Origin: Polyodon spathula
Taxonomy: Eukaryota; Chordata; Actinopteri; Acipenseriformes; Polyodontidae
DNA: 64,000 nucleotides
NCBI RefSeq assembly: GCF_017654505.1
Contig: NC_054534.1
Coordinates: 43,771,726-43,835,725, forward strand
Direction: 5' to 3'
The translations under genes and the position numbers were made by a program. Below are positions 24,767 to 36,554 of the stretch, piece after piece (the first letter of the stretch is position 1; every line of letters starts with the position of its first letter). Under the pieces are notes generated by a model. It worked only from the letters and a program-made list of their open reading frames with translations, had not been told where the DNA came from and did not search any database.

Positions 24767-25513
24767 CAGAGCCTAATTTTTACTGTCACTATTGCAACAG
24801 CATCTCATCTCACAACACCATCTCACTGATAAAGACATTCCAAAATGAGGAGCTCCTAGGTTGGTAGTCAAAGTTTTATCACAGCTCCTGGACTAAAAGA
24901 GCATAAAAGAGGTAGTCCGAGATTACCTCTTAGGAGGTTTTAAACTCAGTTGTTGAACTCAGTAATGAGTGTTTAGTGTGGATGCAAATCGCTTTAAGCA
25001 CTTTTAAACAGATTTTTAAACCTTAACTCGGTTCTAAAAACGTTAATGTGGCCAGGACCTAAATGACTTCTTACAGTACCGTACAGGCATTGATTACTGC
25101 ACCTGAACTGACAGTTTGGATGATAATGTTTATTGATTTGTATGTTATTTTTAATGTTTATTATCATCAGTTTTATTATTTCTATAATTTATTATTACTG
25201 TACTGTACTGTATGTACTTAATTAATTTATTTTACTAATTACAGTACAGTATTATTCATTACATTAATTACATGTTTTGTTATTAGTAATGTACAGTACA
25301 AGTTACATTGTTACATTATATGGTTTCTTCTGTAATAAACCTTTATACTACATACATTGTATATGTACACTAATAAGTACTGTACTATGTTTTGATTTTT
25401 GGTGGGTATGTGCATGTGCCTGGTTATTACATATCTCGGTTATAACATACTGTTTTTACGGTCCCAAGGCAGTTTCACTGTATGTGCAAACAATAATACC
25501 CGACACAAAGGGC

Positions 25514-25599
25514 ATTACCAGGTATTATACGACCCGTAATGGGTCCGAGACGAAGTCGAGGCGCTATTACAACCAGACAGTCGTATAATGCCTGGTAAT
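25514..25599. repeat. Short palindromic element (MITE-like)
   Basis: ATTACCAGGTATTATACGAC (25514-25533) pairs with GTCGTATAATGCCTGGTAAT (25580-25599) with one mismatch. The 46-bp loop has its own weaker inverted repeat (CGTAATGGG / CGCTATTAC). Confidence 0.8.
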
Positions 25600-25877
25600 T
25601 TTACAACACAATTAAGTATAATTTTTTATTGATTTTAACTGAATTTTTAGTTCCCTTTCAATTCGAATGACAGCCATTACCGAATGGGAAAGAGCCTCTC
25701 TGACCGTCAATCTCTGAGTAAGTATACAAAAGCTGCCCTATCAGGGCTCTGCTGTGAGGGGGAAGTCCCGCCCACCTCCTGCTGAAGAGGGACGTCCTCA
25801 CAGTAGCCCATTGCCATTTTCTCTCTCATATCTCTGAGACAGGTCGTGAATTGCTGTGGCGTTTGCGTCCGAATTTG

Positions 25878-25923
25878 GAGATTTACGATTATACTGTAAA
25901 TTTACAGTATAATTGTAAATCTC
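25878..25923. repeat. 46-bp palindrome
   Basis: The two 23-nt arms (GAGATTTACGATTATACTGT AAA and its complement) abut with no spacer and differ at one position. It lies inside the DIRS element next to its left terminus. Confidence 0.9.
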
Positions 25924-26212
25924 GAAACACTACTCACTTCTAAATCTTTTGTAGTCATTTTTGTATTACTTTAGTATAAATACATGTTAATTTGGATTCA
26001 TATGTTGTTTTTTTCTGACTTTATGTGAACGAAAAGACACAAATTCGCCCGTTTTCTAATTGGAAATAGTGATATTTTGAAATTTACCTGTCCTGGTCAC
26101 AAAAGCAAAGTTTGTGGGGAATAATAGCCATTTTCTATACTTCTGAGGCATAAGCAATTAGGAACTAACACTTACTACCCAGGAACAAAAAAAATAAAAC
26201 ATTTTTTATACT

Positions 26213-26876
26213 GTGATATCAGTGTGCCATGACAAAACTGACTCGGTGTCCCCTGGGGCACACTTCCTGATAGTGCAGTTTCTTAAAGGGGCTCGGAGGC
26301 TTCGTCCTCACATGAAAAGTATGGTTCCCAAGTGTGATCTACAACTGGTACAAATACAACTGGTACTGCGGGCCCTTATTGATGACACGTGTGGATTTCA
26401 CTAGAAGTGACTCGCGGGTAACATTAAGAACAAATCCATCCTTTTTGTCAAAGTTGGTATCCTCATTCTATATTAAACAATCAGTGGTTTTGAAAACTTT
26501 CAGACCTCACCTGCACGAGTCAGAGGAGGACCGTAGACAACACATGCTATGTCCAGTTCAGGCTCTGCACTGTTATTTGGATAGGACGGCGTCCTGGAGA
26601 CAGTCCAACCAGCTGTTTGTCTGCTATGGGTCCCACTCTAGAGGTCAGGCCCTATAAGAGCAATGTCTAGCGCACTGAGTGACAGATGTGATACGCTTGG
26701 CATATGAACAGATGGAATCCCCATTACCGGGGAACATTACGGCCCATTATACCAGTGGCCAGGCAATATCGTGGGCTTTCCTTCATGGTGCCTCCTTAGA
26801 TGAGTTATGCAATGCTGCTACATGGACAGGTAGTCAGACATTTGTGTGTTTTTACCGCCTTCATGTGACAAACTGA
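26213..26876 (+). pseudogene. DIRS tyrosine recombinase, C-terminal part, inactive
   Basis: Three overlapping frames carry recombinase text: LKTFRPHLHESEEDRRQ with CPVQALHCYLDRTASWRQSN and QLFVCYGSHSRGQAL, then ITAHYTSGQAISWAFLHGAS and GSQTFVCFYRLHV. Family members read CPVRALxxYLxRT...QLFVCYGG...HSTRGMATSWAL...FxRFYRLDV. The catalytic Arg of HSTRG is Ser here (HYTSG), while the nucleophile Tyr in FYRLHV is kept. Frame breaks at about 26405 and 26660 also disable it. Confidence 0.85.
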
Positions 26877-28301
26877 ACGAGACCCTTTCTGGGCTCTAGA
26901 GTTTTGCAGGCGGCATGCCCTTAGGCGTCATGTGGGCTCTGTTTCTATCGCCGTGGGGCTGTACTGTCGGTAATCTGGAGCCACGACAGCTTTGGTACAG
27001 CTTTCCCTTTCGGTAATGGTTGTCATTCGAATTGAAAGGGAACGTTAGGTTATTACCATAACCCTGGTTTCCTGAAAGAGAATGACAACCATTACCCTTT
27101 GAGGTCGTGTTCCCAGCTAACCTCTGATTTTGAAAGAAAATGGTGATGGGCTACTGTGAGGACGTCCCTCTTCAGCAGGTGATGGGCGGGACTTCCCCCT
27201 CACAGCAGGGCCCTGATAGGGCAGCTTTTGTATATTTGCTCAGATATTGACGTCAGAGAGGCTCTTTCCCATTCGGTAATGGTTGTCATTCACTTTCAGG
27301 GAACCAGGATTATGGTAATAACCTAACATTTTTTTTTTCTTTTTCCATGTGTCCCTCCACATAACCCTCTAAAATGAAAGTTTTATAAACATATCCTCCA
27401 TAACAACGATCTTCTCTATAAAATGTGTATTTTCCTTGGTAATTTGAATATTTCCAGATATCGAGCAGTTATTACAAATGCTTCTAGGAAAGTTGCTTAG
27501 TACTTGGACAGCAGAAGCAGTATGAGCTTGAAGAAAGCTGTTCAGTTTGTCTGACAGTACTTCTCTCTGTACTATTCACAGCGACTGTAGACATCTCAGA
27601 GCTGCTCGTATTTTCTGGAGTGTTCTGATTTAGCCATTCCTCAATTGACATCTTATTAAAAAGGTTGAAATTGGCTTTAAAATGACATATTGTTAACAAC
27701 TGATGGAGTGATCTTGATTGATTTGTATTTGTGATGCGGTTACAAAGATTCTAAAGGCATATATCAGGGATTAGAAAACGATTAAGTGCGAACAGCCAAT
27801 CAGCTTTCAGATCTAGCAGGCTTCTATTTTGTATAGATACCGGCTGGAACGTTGAAGTGCTTAACTGAATTATATTTTAAAATCAATCCACCCATGAATA
27901 CCGGCTTTTTGCCCCTTAACATTCTAATCTACAACTAAACTGATAACATAAAAAACTACTTAAACATACTTTCTCACGCTGGTCTAGACAAAGGGAATCA
28001 TGTCTGTGACAGAACACTGTAATGAAGGCTTAATTTGCTACTGGACAGCAAATCAACAGGGAAGACCCGATCAGCTGGATCTAAACAACACCCGCCATCG
28101 AAAATAGCCAATCAAACTCCCAACCCTGTTTCAGTTCTTTCCGCACCAGCCAATCCACTCCCTGCCTGTTTGAATGACGCCCCGCCTCCAACAAGAAGTT
28201 TCGAGTCTGACTCAATACTGGACGGACTATTCAACAATTTTACATGTCCAGATAAATTATAAAAAGAAACAGTAAGACCCCAATAAATAAATATGTTAAC
28301 A

Positions 28302-28302
<1 letters not shown>

Positions 28303-28347
<45 letters not shown>

Positions 28348-28408
28348 TAATAATAATAATAAATAATAATAATAATAATAATAATAAAATAATAATAATA
28401 ATAATAAT
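28303..28408. repeat. (AAT)n microsatellite
   Basis: About 105 bp of AAT with a few A-run interruptions, within the left arm of the long inverted repeat. Confidence 0.95.
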
Positions 28409-28565
28409 GTTTTCTCTATGTGTGTCGTTTTTCTATTCTAATTATGTCTAGGTATGTTACTATTTTCCTCAGTAGAATGTTAACTGGCGAAATATCAGAA
28501 GTTTAAGGTAAATATAAGTTTTAAGGTTTTTTAAAAGAGAAGATAAATAAATCGTTTTCTAATAG

Positions 28566-28596
28566 CGATAGAGCCCTCTCGATGCGGGCTCTATCG
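28566..28596. repeat. Perfect 11-bp hairpin
   Basis: CGATAGAGCCC and GGGCTCTATCG flank a 9-nt loop. It is absent from the other arm of the long inverted repeat. Confidence 0.85.
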
Positions 28597-28676
28597 TGTG
28601 GTAGATGACCTTGACTTTCGTTAGCGCCTTCGGCTCGGGGATGCATAACTCCAGTCGCGGTCATATATCGTGATAA

Positions 28677-29095
28677 GGCAGGGAGGGGGTTAAAATCCTC
28701 CCTGCCAGAAACATATTTGTTTATTTTTTAATTACATTTGTTGATTGTTTTATTAGTTTATTATCACCTGTACCTGGCTACCACTGTACATTAGAGCCAG
28801 CTGCAGGGTATATAAAGAAAGAAAGCAGTCGGGGCTGCTGTGTGTGGGTGGGTGTGGGTGTAGCTCTAGAAGTAGAAGGGTAGCCTAACTGTGTTTTTGT
28901 TTGTTTTATTTAACAGGCAAATAGCTTAGCTGCCCTATTTTATAGTTTATGTTCCCTTGGTTTAGTTATTGCTTGAGTAGAGCTAGGTGTTTGTTTTAGT
29001 TTATTTCTACTCTGTATTGTTAAAAAAATAGCACGTCATCGCATTTAAAACTCAAGTGTTGTGTCCTGGGTCAATTAAAAAAGGGGCAATGAACC
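28677..29095 (+). mobile_element. Probable LTR fragment
   Basis: The segment begins with a perfect 10-bp hairpin (GGCAGGGAGG / CCTCCCTGCC, 28677-28706), has a GTATATAAAGAAAG TATA-like box near 28808 and ends near GTGTCCTGGGTCAATTAAAA. Promoter-like layout and length suit an LTR; no second copy is in the window. Confidence 0.35.
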
Positions 29096-29129
29096 ATGGA
29101 GAGGAAGATCCCCAACTTGGTACCTCTAT

Positions 29130-29186
29130 ATCTATATATATATATATATATCTATATATATATATATAATATTATAGATATATACA

Positions 29187-29257
<71 letters not shown>

Positions 29258-29258
29258 G
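29130..29258. repeat. (TA)n(AC)n(AT)n compound microsatellite
   Basis: TA at 29130-29168, AC at 29185-29241, AT at 29242-29258. Confidence 0.95.
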
Positions 29259-29260
29259 CT

Positions 29261-29391
29261 TCAGTGAGTTACAGGAAAATAATTTCATCTAGGGTTTCTG
29301 TGACGTCATAAATTATGAGAACAAAGGTCGAGTAATTTATAAACTGTCACAGAAACCTGAGATGGAGATGTTTTCCTGTAACTCACTGAAG
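29261..29391. mobile_element. Palindromic MITE
   Basis: CTTCAGTGAGTTACAGGAAA (left) and its complement TTTCCTGTAACTCACTGAAG (right) begin inverted repeats of about 45 bp that run to GTTTCTGTGAC / GTCACAGAAAC. An inner ATAAATTA / TAATTTAT pair extends the stem. Confidence 0.8.
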
Positions 29392-29526
29392 AGGCACCAT
29401 CAATTATTTCGGTTTCAGCTATTATTATTAGTTCGGTTTTTTAAAACGTAGTGTTTCAGTGCTGTACAGACGTTCTATGTTGTTATCCATTTCTCCAGTT
29501 TCTCTGAGATACAAATGTACAAGCTT

Positions 29527-29646
<120 letters not shown>

Positions 29647-29857
29647 ATTTTGTTGATGATTAATGAACATTTCTGTACTGTGGGTATTAGTCGAGTGATT
29701 GAAAACAAGACATTTTGTGTTTGAATTTAAAGTGATGGTTTCGAGGAGTCGAATGGGTCAAAGTAGATTTTCCTCTAGAGAAATCATCACTTTTTGACAT
29801 CACTACTGTGGTATTATGCCTTATTTTGGTAATGTCTCAGGTTGCAAATATATATGC

Positions 29858-29966
<109 letters not shown>

Positions 29967-30087
29967 GTAGTACACATACATTTAGTCGCTGCAGATATGT
30001 TGACTTGTAACCTTTTTAAGTACTGCAAACATCTATTGGCCAAATCCCGCTGTTATTGTTGTTTTAAAGTATGGCATCCAAGCATTG

Positions 30088-30528
30088 TGTGGAATCAGGA
30101 GAATTGGAAACTTGTTGTCTTTCCAAAAGGAGGCTCCACCCATCAATCTCATATCTTACCAGTTTGACCAGTTAAATAGGTCTCTCTGCCCACAAACCCC
30201 TGTCGTTTCTTTGTTTGGTCCTCCTCCACCCTGCAGCCTGCCTTGTCTAGGGGGAAGGTGGCCCCAAGTGCCACTTGTCCGGCCCGCTGATTGAGCCATT
30301 CTTAATCACTGTATTGCATTCATCTCAGCTCGGCCAGCATTGGGTCAGCTATCGAGCTCCAATGGATAAGGCCATGGGCCAAATTGTAAGGTGAATGTTT
30401 TGAGTATCTGTCGGTTATCATGTTCATGTCGGGCATAACTGTTTGCCAATTGTTCATGTGCCATCAGGCATATCTTTCACAACCAATAAACTTTTATTTT
30501 TACCACTAAGTGGATGTCTTCTTTCTGA
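30088..30528 (+). repeat. Dispersed repeat family R2, plus-strand copy
   Basis: This is the inverted partner of 22104-22520, with the same internal order and a CAACCAATAAACTTTTATTT segment near the end. Confidence 0.75.
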
Positions 30529-31082
30529 AAACAGAATTTGCAAACTCTGCCAAGGAAATATTAAGCATTCCGTATGGAAAGCCACATGTTATTAATGGAT
30601 CAGAGTTATCAATGCCATAAACCCAACAGGATGTTACTATGTTCTTTACGATTTAGTTCCTGAGAAGAATAGTCACTGCAGTTATTATTACTGAGTTGTA
30701 CTTGCCGCTGTGTGTTATTGTTTTCTGTAAAACCTTGACATACTGTCAGTTAAGAAAAGGCTGAATGCAAAGCTTCTTTTAACACTGTCTTTATTATACC
30801 ACCCAGAGACCCATGCTTACAACTACATTGTCATATTTTCTACATTTTCTGTAAATTCTCAAATTAATAATCGATACCCGGGTAGTAAAAAGAGACCTGG
30901 GTTGGGTCAGATAATTTAAAACTCAATGGGTACCTTTGGCAACTTCTTATATATATATTTATTTGCCCCCATCTGATTTTCTGCATTTTTGCATATTTTT
31001 GACACTGAATGTTATCAGATCTTCAACCACAATCTAATATTAGATAGAAGGGACCCTGAGCGAACAAATAACACAAAATTTT

Positions 31083-31464
31083 AATACTTATTTCATTTAT
31101 TTGTTAAAGAAAGTTATGCAACACCCAATGCCCCCATGTGAAAAAGTAATTGCCCCCTTAGACTCAATAACTGGTTACGCCACATTTAGCAGCAATAACT
31201 GCAACCTAACGCTTCCTGTAGTTATTGAATAGTCTCTCACAACTCAATGAAATTTGTGGGTTTTTCTAGCATAACTGCTCTTTTCAGGTCCTGCCACAAC
31301 ATTTCAATGGGGTTTAGGTCTGCACTTTGATTAGACACTACTACCAACATGCTTGACCGTTGGTAAGAGGTTCTTATTGTGGAATGCAGTGTTTGGTTTT
31401 TGCCAGAAGTACAATATAATATGTGCTCTGTTTGTGAACAACTGGTGATAACAATGTTAACCAT
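31083..31464 (-). pseudogene. Tc1/mariner transposase relic, internally deleted
   Basis: On the minus strand a VGKNQTLHSTIRTSYQ-like remnant (family form KPNTAFHNKNLLPTVK) runs straight into SADLNPIEMLWQDLKRAVM, the block around the third catalytic residue. Everything between these blocks is missing. The flank at 31083-31250 resembles a Tc1 terminal region. Confidence 0.7.
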
Positions 31465-31688
31465 GACTGTAGTGCAGTGTTGATCCGGTTTTGTGCTGGC
31501 CCGTGGCGACAGCTCTGGATTCGTGTTTTGCAGTCTGGTGATTTAACAAATAAGACAGTTACTAACAACACCGAAAACAAACACTCACAAAATACTTTTG
31601 CAACACTTTCTCTGCATCTCACACAATTCTTCCAGTTTCTTAATATAAACCAAGTGAAGGAAAAGATTTACGATTATTCGGCCCCTTT

Positions 31689-31930
31689 ATACTATCACAC
31701 ATGACCCCTTGGTAATCGATTGCAGATAAATCTATTGCCTGCAGCTGCTACCTCGTTTACCTTTCGGGTCAATACATTCTTGCAACAGAGTCTCTTCCAG
31801 GCTGACTGACTTCCCGACCCAGGAAATAAACTGTCAGGCCAGCCTGTCCAAAGACTTCCCCTTTTGTTACTTAGCGTCCGCACATGTCAGGAAGGAGATT
31901 TCCAACCAGAACTCATTATATTTCTGTCAG
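31689..31930 (-). repeat. Dispersed repeat family R1, minus-strand copy
   Basis: The reverse strand starts CTGACAGAAATATAATGAGT and ends CCAAGGGGTCATGTGTGATA, matching the other two copies. Confidence 0.75.
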
Positions 31931-32000
31931 AATGATGTAATGGTGTTCTATATATTGTGACATAATTTTTTCTTCTGTCTTTAAATCTGGTAATTGTAAT

Positions 32001-32611
32001 TAAGCGATAGAGACCGTTGATGACCGTGACTGGAGGTGAGCTGTAGGCAAGGGCGCTAATGAAAATCAAGGTCATCTACCACATGGTAGAGCCCACAAAA
32101 AAACATTAAAACCTATATTTACCTTGAATGTCTGATGTTTCACCGGGTAACCTTCTGCTGAGGAAAATAGTCCCTAAAATAATTTGAATATAAAAACGAC
32201 ATAAACAGAGAGAAAACGTTTTTATTTTTATTATTAAAATTATTATTATTTGGCTAACATTTTAATTTATTGGGGTCTTACTCTTAGATAATTTATCTGG
32301 ACATGTACAATTATTGAATAGTCTGTGTAGTATTGAGTCTGATTCGAAACTTGTTGGAGGCGCGGCGTCATTCAAGTTGGATTGGCTGGTGCAGAAAGAA
32401 CTGAAACAAGGTTGGCAGTGTGACTGGTTGGTTTTGAGAGAGGGTTGTTTGGACCAACCCCTTTCCTGTTTATTTGCTGTCCAATAGCTGCGACTTGAGC
32501 CTCATTATGATGTACTGTCACAGACATGATTTCGCTTGTCTGAAGACCAGCAATAGAAAGTATGTTTAAGTAGATTTTTATGTTATCAAATTAGTTGTAG
32601 ATTATAATGTT
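32001..32611 (-). repeat. Long inverted repeat, right arm
   Basis: This is the minus-strand counterpart of 27917-28673, about 3.3 kb away. Two opposite insertions of one element, or the ends of a larger composite element, would both explain it. Confidence 0.85.
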
Positions 32612-32700
32612 AGCTTTGATTTGGTTTCCCCAGTGCATCAGTATGCACAACTTTTGAATTAATTTATTTAAATGTTACATATTTATTGGAGTTACTTAGT

Positions 32701-33170
32701 TCATTCTTTTCTGAGTCCCGTAGGCATAATCATGTTCAGTCTATTTATTAATTTACTTTCTTTTATTCTTCTGTAAATCATATTGTCTAATCTTAGCTGT
32801 TCTAATACTACAAACTTTACATCATTTATGTCATGTCCTTGACTGGCGAAGTGCTGTACTATTGGTTCATTCATTTTTTAAATTTCTAATTAATGAAAGG
32901 TGGTTCTGAATTATTTTATATAAAAAGTAATTCCAGTCTCTCCAACATATTTTATTTCATCACATTTTTCACAGGCTGTTCCATAAAAAACATTGCTATT
33001 TTTACAGTAGGTATTAGTTTTTAGTGGATATGTGTTGTTCTTATGTTTAATTATATTTTTACTTTTGGCCATGTATTTACACACTTTACATATATTATTG
33101 CAAGTATTTCTAGAACCTATTCTGGCTTTACTCCTGAGACAATCAATACAGTTCATAACAACAAACAATG
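32701..33170 (-). pseudogene. Penelope-like element, GIY-YIG endonuclease end
   Basis: The first open part (33168-32911) has CNNICKVCKYM, NNTYPLKTNTYCKNSNVFYG then CEKCDEIKYVGETG. Penelope-like elements carry CxxCxxL...YPI...CxSxNVIYLIxCxxC...YVGETGxxLxxR before the GIY-YIG core. After a frame break the sequence goes on as MNEPIVQHFASQGHDINDVK, FVVLEQL and RLNMIMPTGLRKE to a TGA at 32701-32703, matching the C-terminal GHxxxDxxFxxLE...WIxxLxTxxPxGLN region. The polymerase part is absent. Confidence 0.85.
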
Positions 33171-33419
33171 CGCTCCGGCTTAATTCGTCTCCAGCACAAG
33201 GTCTGTACTTGGGTCTCTCGGCCCCTTGTACTACCAGACTTTGTTCCGTGTATGTGCAGATATACTGCAGCCAAGGAACACTTGGCCAACTCTAAGTCCC
33301 CTAATGGACACCCCTCCTGTGAAAAAAATCAGCATTTTTGGTGTTCCTTACCTGCAAGATGCTTCACTGTGTAGTGAAAGAGTTGCAGCGCCAGCGGCAT
33401 TATAGTACTTCATCGTGTG

Positions 33420-34340
33420 GAACCACCTTAAAGGGGTATGGTCCATGACAAGAGAGAAGGAACACCCCAACAATAGCGAAGAATGTGAGTGGCCCATTTG
33501 ATAGCCAAACAGTCTTTCTCAATGACAGAGTAGTTAACCTCTCTGAGTCATTTTCTTGCTCATATAAATAATTTGGTCTTCCACTCCGTCAACTTGTTGA
33601 GACAGGACCAATTTGGGAGGCATCAGTCTGGAGGATGAACTTTTATTGAAATCTGGTGAAATTAAACAAGCTGGGGCTTGGCATAATCTCCTCTTAATCA
33701 TATCAAAGTCCCCCTGACATTTCCCTGTCCACTTAACTCATTTTGGAGCAGTCTTTTTCGTGAGATCCACCAGGGGTTTAACTCTGGGATAAAACGGTGA
33801 TAATATCCGGCTAACTCCAGTAGTGCTCTCACCTAAGACTTGGTTTTTGGGATCGGCGTCTCTACCAAAGACTGGACTTTGGAAGTGATCCGCTTTACCT
33901 GCCCATTACCCATAATGTAGCCAAGACATTGGGTCTCTTGATTGCCAAATGCACAATTAACCAGATTAGCCATTAGCCCTGCCTCCCTCAGAGACTAAAA
34001 ATCACCAGATCATCAATGTATGCGGCTCCATACTGATGATGGGGTGCCAGGACCTGGTACCTCAGTCTCTGAAAGGTGGTCGGCACTCCATGAAACCCAC
34101 AGGGCATGGTCAGGAAATGGAACAAGCCACCTGGAGTAGAGAGTCTTTTCTTGCGAGCTCCGAGTCTCCAAACTTCGAGATGGCATTGACCTTTCTAAAG
34201 TCCACACATAACCGAGTGGAGCCATCCTTTTTTGGCACCATTACTATTGGACTGTACCACTTGCAGGGAGTTTCAGGTCAGTTATCATGGTAATTTTTTC
34301 CTCATAGCTCTGATAGGGTTGTCAGCAGGCTCCAGAATCT
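33420..34340 (-). pseudogene. Ty3/gypsy reverse transcriptase relic A
   Basis: The minus strand near 34265-34160 reads CKWYSPIVMVPKKDGSTRLC then VDFRKVNAISKFGDSE, the gypsy finger region (SPIVxVxKKDGSxRxCVDYRKLN). At 34024-34003 it reads AYIDDLVIFS, the catalytic YIDD box. Further on come an LGYIMGNG and VKxxxxxPxPKTKxxVRxLLxLAGYYHRFIP-type run, then connection-domain text. Stops and frameshifts are frequent. Confidence 0.85.
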
Positions 34341-35132
34341 CAGGACACTTTAAGGCAGGTCAGGTTTTTAAACTCACTTCTCTAAGTGAGCTCCAAGATT
34401 CTGTAGCCTGTTGGCAACCCTACTCTCAGATCAGGTAGTGTGTAATGGCAAAGATGCAGCTTTCCTTTGTTGTAAAGGTAAAGTAAATGGTTCTGTAGTT
34501 TGATATTTTTGTTGTGGGGGGAGGGGGCTTGCGGTAAATTCTGTAAGTTTCAAACTGAAATCTTATTCAGGGATACTGTATTTCCATTTGGTAATAAAAA
34601 TACTAAGAACTAAAATGCTCAAAACAATAGATTGTGCAAGTCCCTTGTTAGTAGCTGCCAGTCTGTTTTTCAATCATCAGTTTCCTTCATTTTTCTTGAC
34701 AGTTTTTGTAGATTCGGTATTCGGACAAATCTCATTGCCTGGATTCGGTGCATCCCTAATCCCTGCAATGCCTTTTACGTTTTACGTAATGTTGTGCATG
34801 GGTAACATTTTAATTTAATTTGGCTATTGGAAATTTTGAATTTTACACACTGCTACAAATTAATACATACAGAATTAAAACAAATGTATTGTACAGTCTA
34901 TGTGTCAACAGTTGTCTCTTTTGGCAAGTGATATTTTCAGAATCATATCGTTCTGAATTCAAATACTTCTGTTGAAAGTATAGTACTGTAACCAACTACA
35001 GTATATCTAAATGAAAGCCTATTTATTTTGAAACACAGTTCCTTCAGCAATGTATTTAACAGTGTATCTTTTTTGTGTTTCCTGAAAAAAATGGACAAGG
35101 GGTGGAACGGGCCAAAATGAAATAATCAGACA

Positions 35133-35299
<167 letters not shown>

Positions 35300-35418
35300 C
35301 CAGAATAATACCAGAATTCTTTGATTTGTAAGAAACATTAAAGAAAGCTGAAGTCTTTGGAAACATTATTTTAATATATTGGCAATTCTTTTTTCCCTTT
35401 TGTTTTAATTTATTACAG

Positions 35419-35523
35419 ATATTTATAAACAATGAATGGCATGACTCCAGCTGTGGCAGGAAAATCCCTGTCTACAACCCTGCAACAGGAGAAAAGATCT
35501 GTGAGGTGGAAGAAGGAGATGAA
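35419..35523 (+). CDS. aldh1a1: ALDH1A exon: start of the NAD-binding domain
   Basis: A 105-bp, phase 0-0 exon between tattacag and gtaagt encodes [20 protein letters not shown] followed by [15 protein letters not shown]. Its length equals that of the corresponding mammalian ALDH1A exon. [10 protein letters not shown] and EVEEGD favour ALDH1A1 over ALDH1A2 (NNEWQNS, EVQEAD). Confidence 0.93.
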
Positions 35524-36464
35524 GTAAGTTCCTTTCACCTTTCCCCTTAATAAAAATCAATTTTCATTGGATAAAGAAGGAAAATATGGTTTCTATTTTG
35601 ACATCTTTATTTAACTTCCATGGTAAATGCTGGCCCCTCCAAAATAGTACAGTTGAAAAGTCACATGTCGATATTTCTCTTCATGGAATTAGGAAGGCTG
35701 TTCAGTGCCAGGTATTTAGGATTCTTCAAAGAAAAATGTAATAACTCAATATGTGAATGCACAAGAACAAGTTGTCTTCCCAGTGCCCATGATAACTGTG
35801 AAGTAGGATACAAGTGACCCTGAAAACCGTCCTGGGTTTCAATCTTCCAGTCACTTCAATGCAGATGTTTTGAGTGACTGCACACCTGCAATGAACAGGC
35901 TTGAGACATTGCACCTAGCTTCAACCCTCTTAATTGCTTTAGTGCCTTTTTTCTTACCAGTGGCATATTATATCCAAGTTCACATCGTGGTAAATCTTAA
36001 AAACAAACAAAAAAAATGTCAGAATAAATTCTGCTCTTAACATCCTTGAAGGCCTGGTCACACAAGCAATTTTTGCTGACGGCACCACGAGGGAAACTTG
36101 TTTTGCCTTGTGGGACCACGCTGGTCGGCATGTTGCTGACAACCTGGCGACAATGCGTTGCTCAGTTTGGACACTTCCATTTTACTGCCGTAAAAATGGC
36201 AACAAACTCAATACTAGCCAAAAATTGGATTCAGAATACAGTGTTAGTAACGTACAAATACACATGTACTCCCCTTCCAGTCTTTTTAAGTAATAAGATT
36301 AGTGTTTAGTTACTGGCATACTTGTTTTACTGTTGATGTTTTTGTTTCACAGGCTTTATTTTTACTCTGGCACAGGTGTTCTATCGCTACTGCAATACAT
36401 CATTAGATTGAATACACAACCTACTTTAGTATTTTTAATTAAGCAATAGAACCTGCAGAAGAGA

Positions 36465-36554
36465 GTTTTACAGTCTGGTAGGCCCTCCTTGTGCCATTAA
36501 ATGCTCTACCTGAAAGCACTTAGCAGCACAAGGCAGGCTTTACCAGGCTGTAAA
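36465..36554. repeat. Imperfect hairpin
   Basis: TTTTACAGTCTGGTAGGCCC and TCCTTGTGCC pair with GCACAAGGCAGGCTTTACCA and GGCTGTAAAG, leaving a loop of about 35 nt. Confidence 0.6.

Larger units (their letters stand above)
25651..27327 (+). mobile_element. DIRS-type tyrosine-recombinase retroelement, internally deleted
   Basis: Left terminus 25651-25830 and right terminus 27132-27327 are inverted copies of each other (shared AATGGGAAAGAGCCTCTCTG, ACAAAAGCTGCCCTATCAGG, GGGAAGTCCCGCCCA). Between the coding remnant and the right terminus, 27008-27100 is complementary to the outer edges of both termini: TTCGGTAATGGTTGTCATTC matches the left edge, and GTTAGGTTATTACCATAA matches the right edge. Inverted termini plus an internal complementary region is the signature of DIRS elements. 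At 1.7 kb the element lacks the reverse transcriptase and most of its genes. Confidence 0.88.
27917..28673 (+). repeat. Long inverted repeat, left arm
   Basis: This pairs with 32001-32611. Shared landmarks, in order: TCTACAAC, AACATAAAAA, CTACTTAAACATACTTTCT, CATGTCTGTGACAG, TTCTTTCxGCACCAGCCAAT, ACATGTCCAGATAAATTAT, CCCCAATAAAT, TGGTAGATGACCTTGA. The arms are diverged and the left one carries a longer (AAT)n tract and an extra hairpin at 28566. Confidence 0.85.

Noticed and set aside
24595..24789. Frames of alternating Tyr-Ile in AT microsatellites (also at 29428-29670 and 35019-35432)
   Set aside because: Direct translation of (AT)n; no protein meaning.
27484..27699. 71-codon minus-strand frame with SIEEWLNQN, faintly like pogo/Tigger transposases
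   Set aside because: The resemblance is limited to a few residues and no neighbouring transposase motif supports it.
28035..28262. 75-codon plus-strand frame in the inverted-repeat arm
   Set aside because: The inverted copy at 32.3 kb does not keep the frame open, so conservation as protein is not supported.
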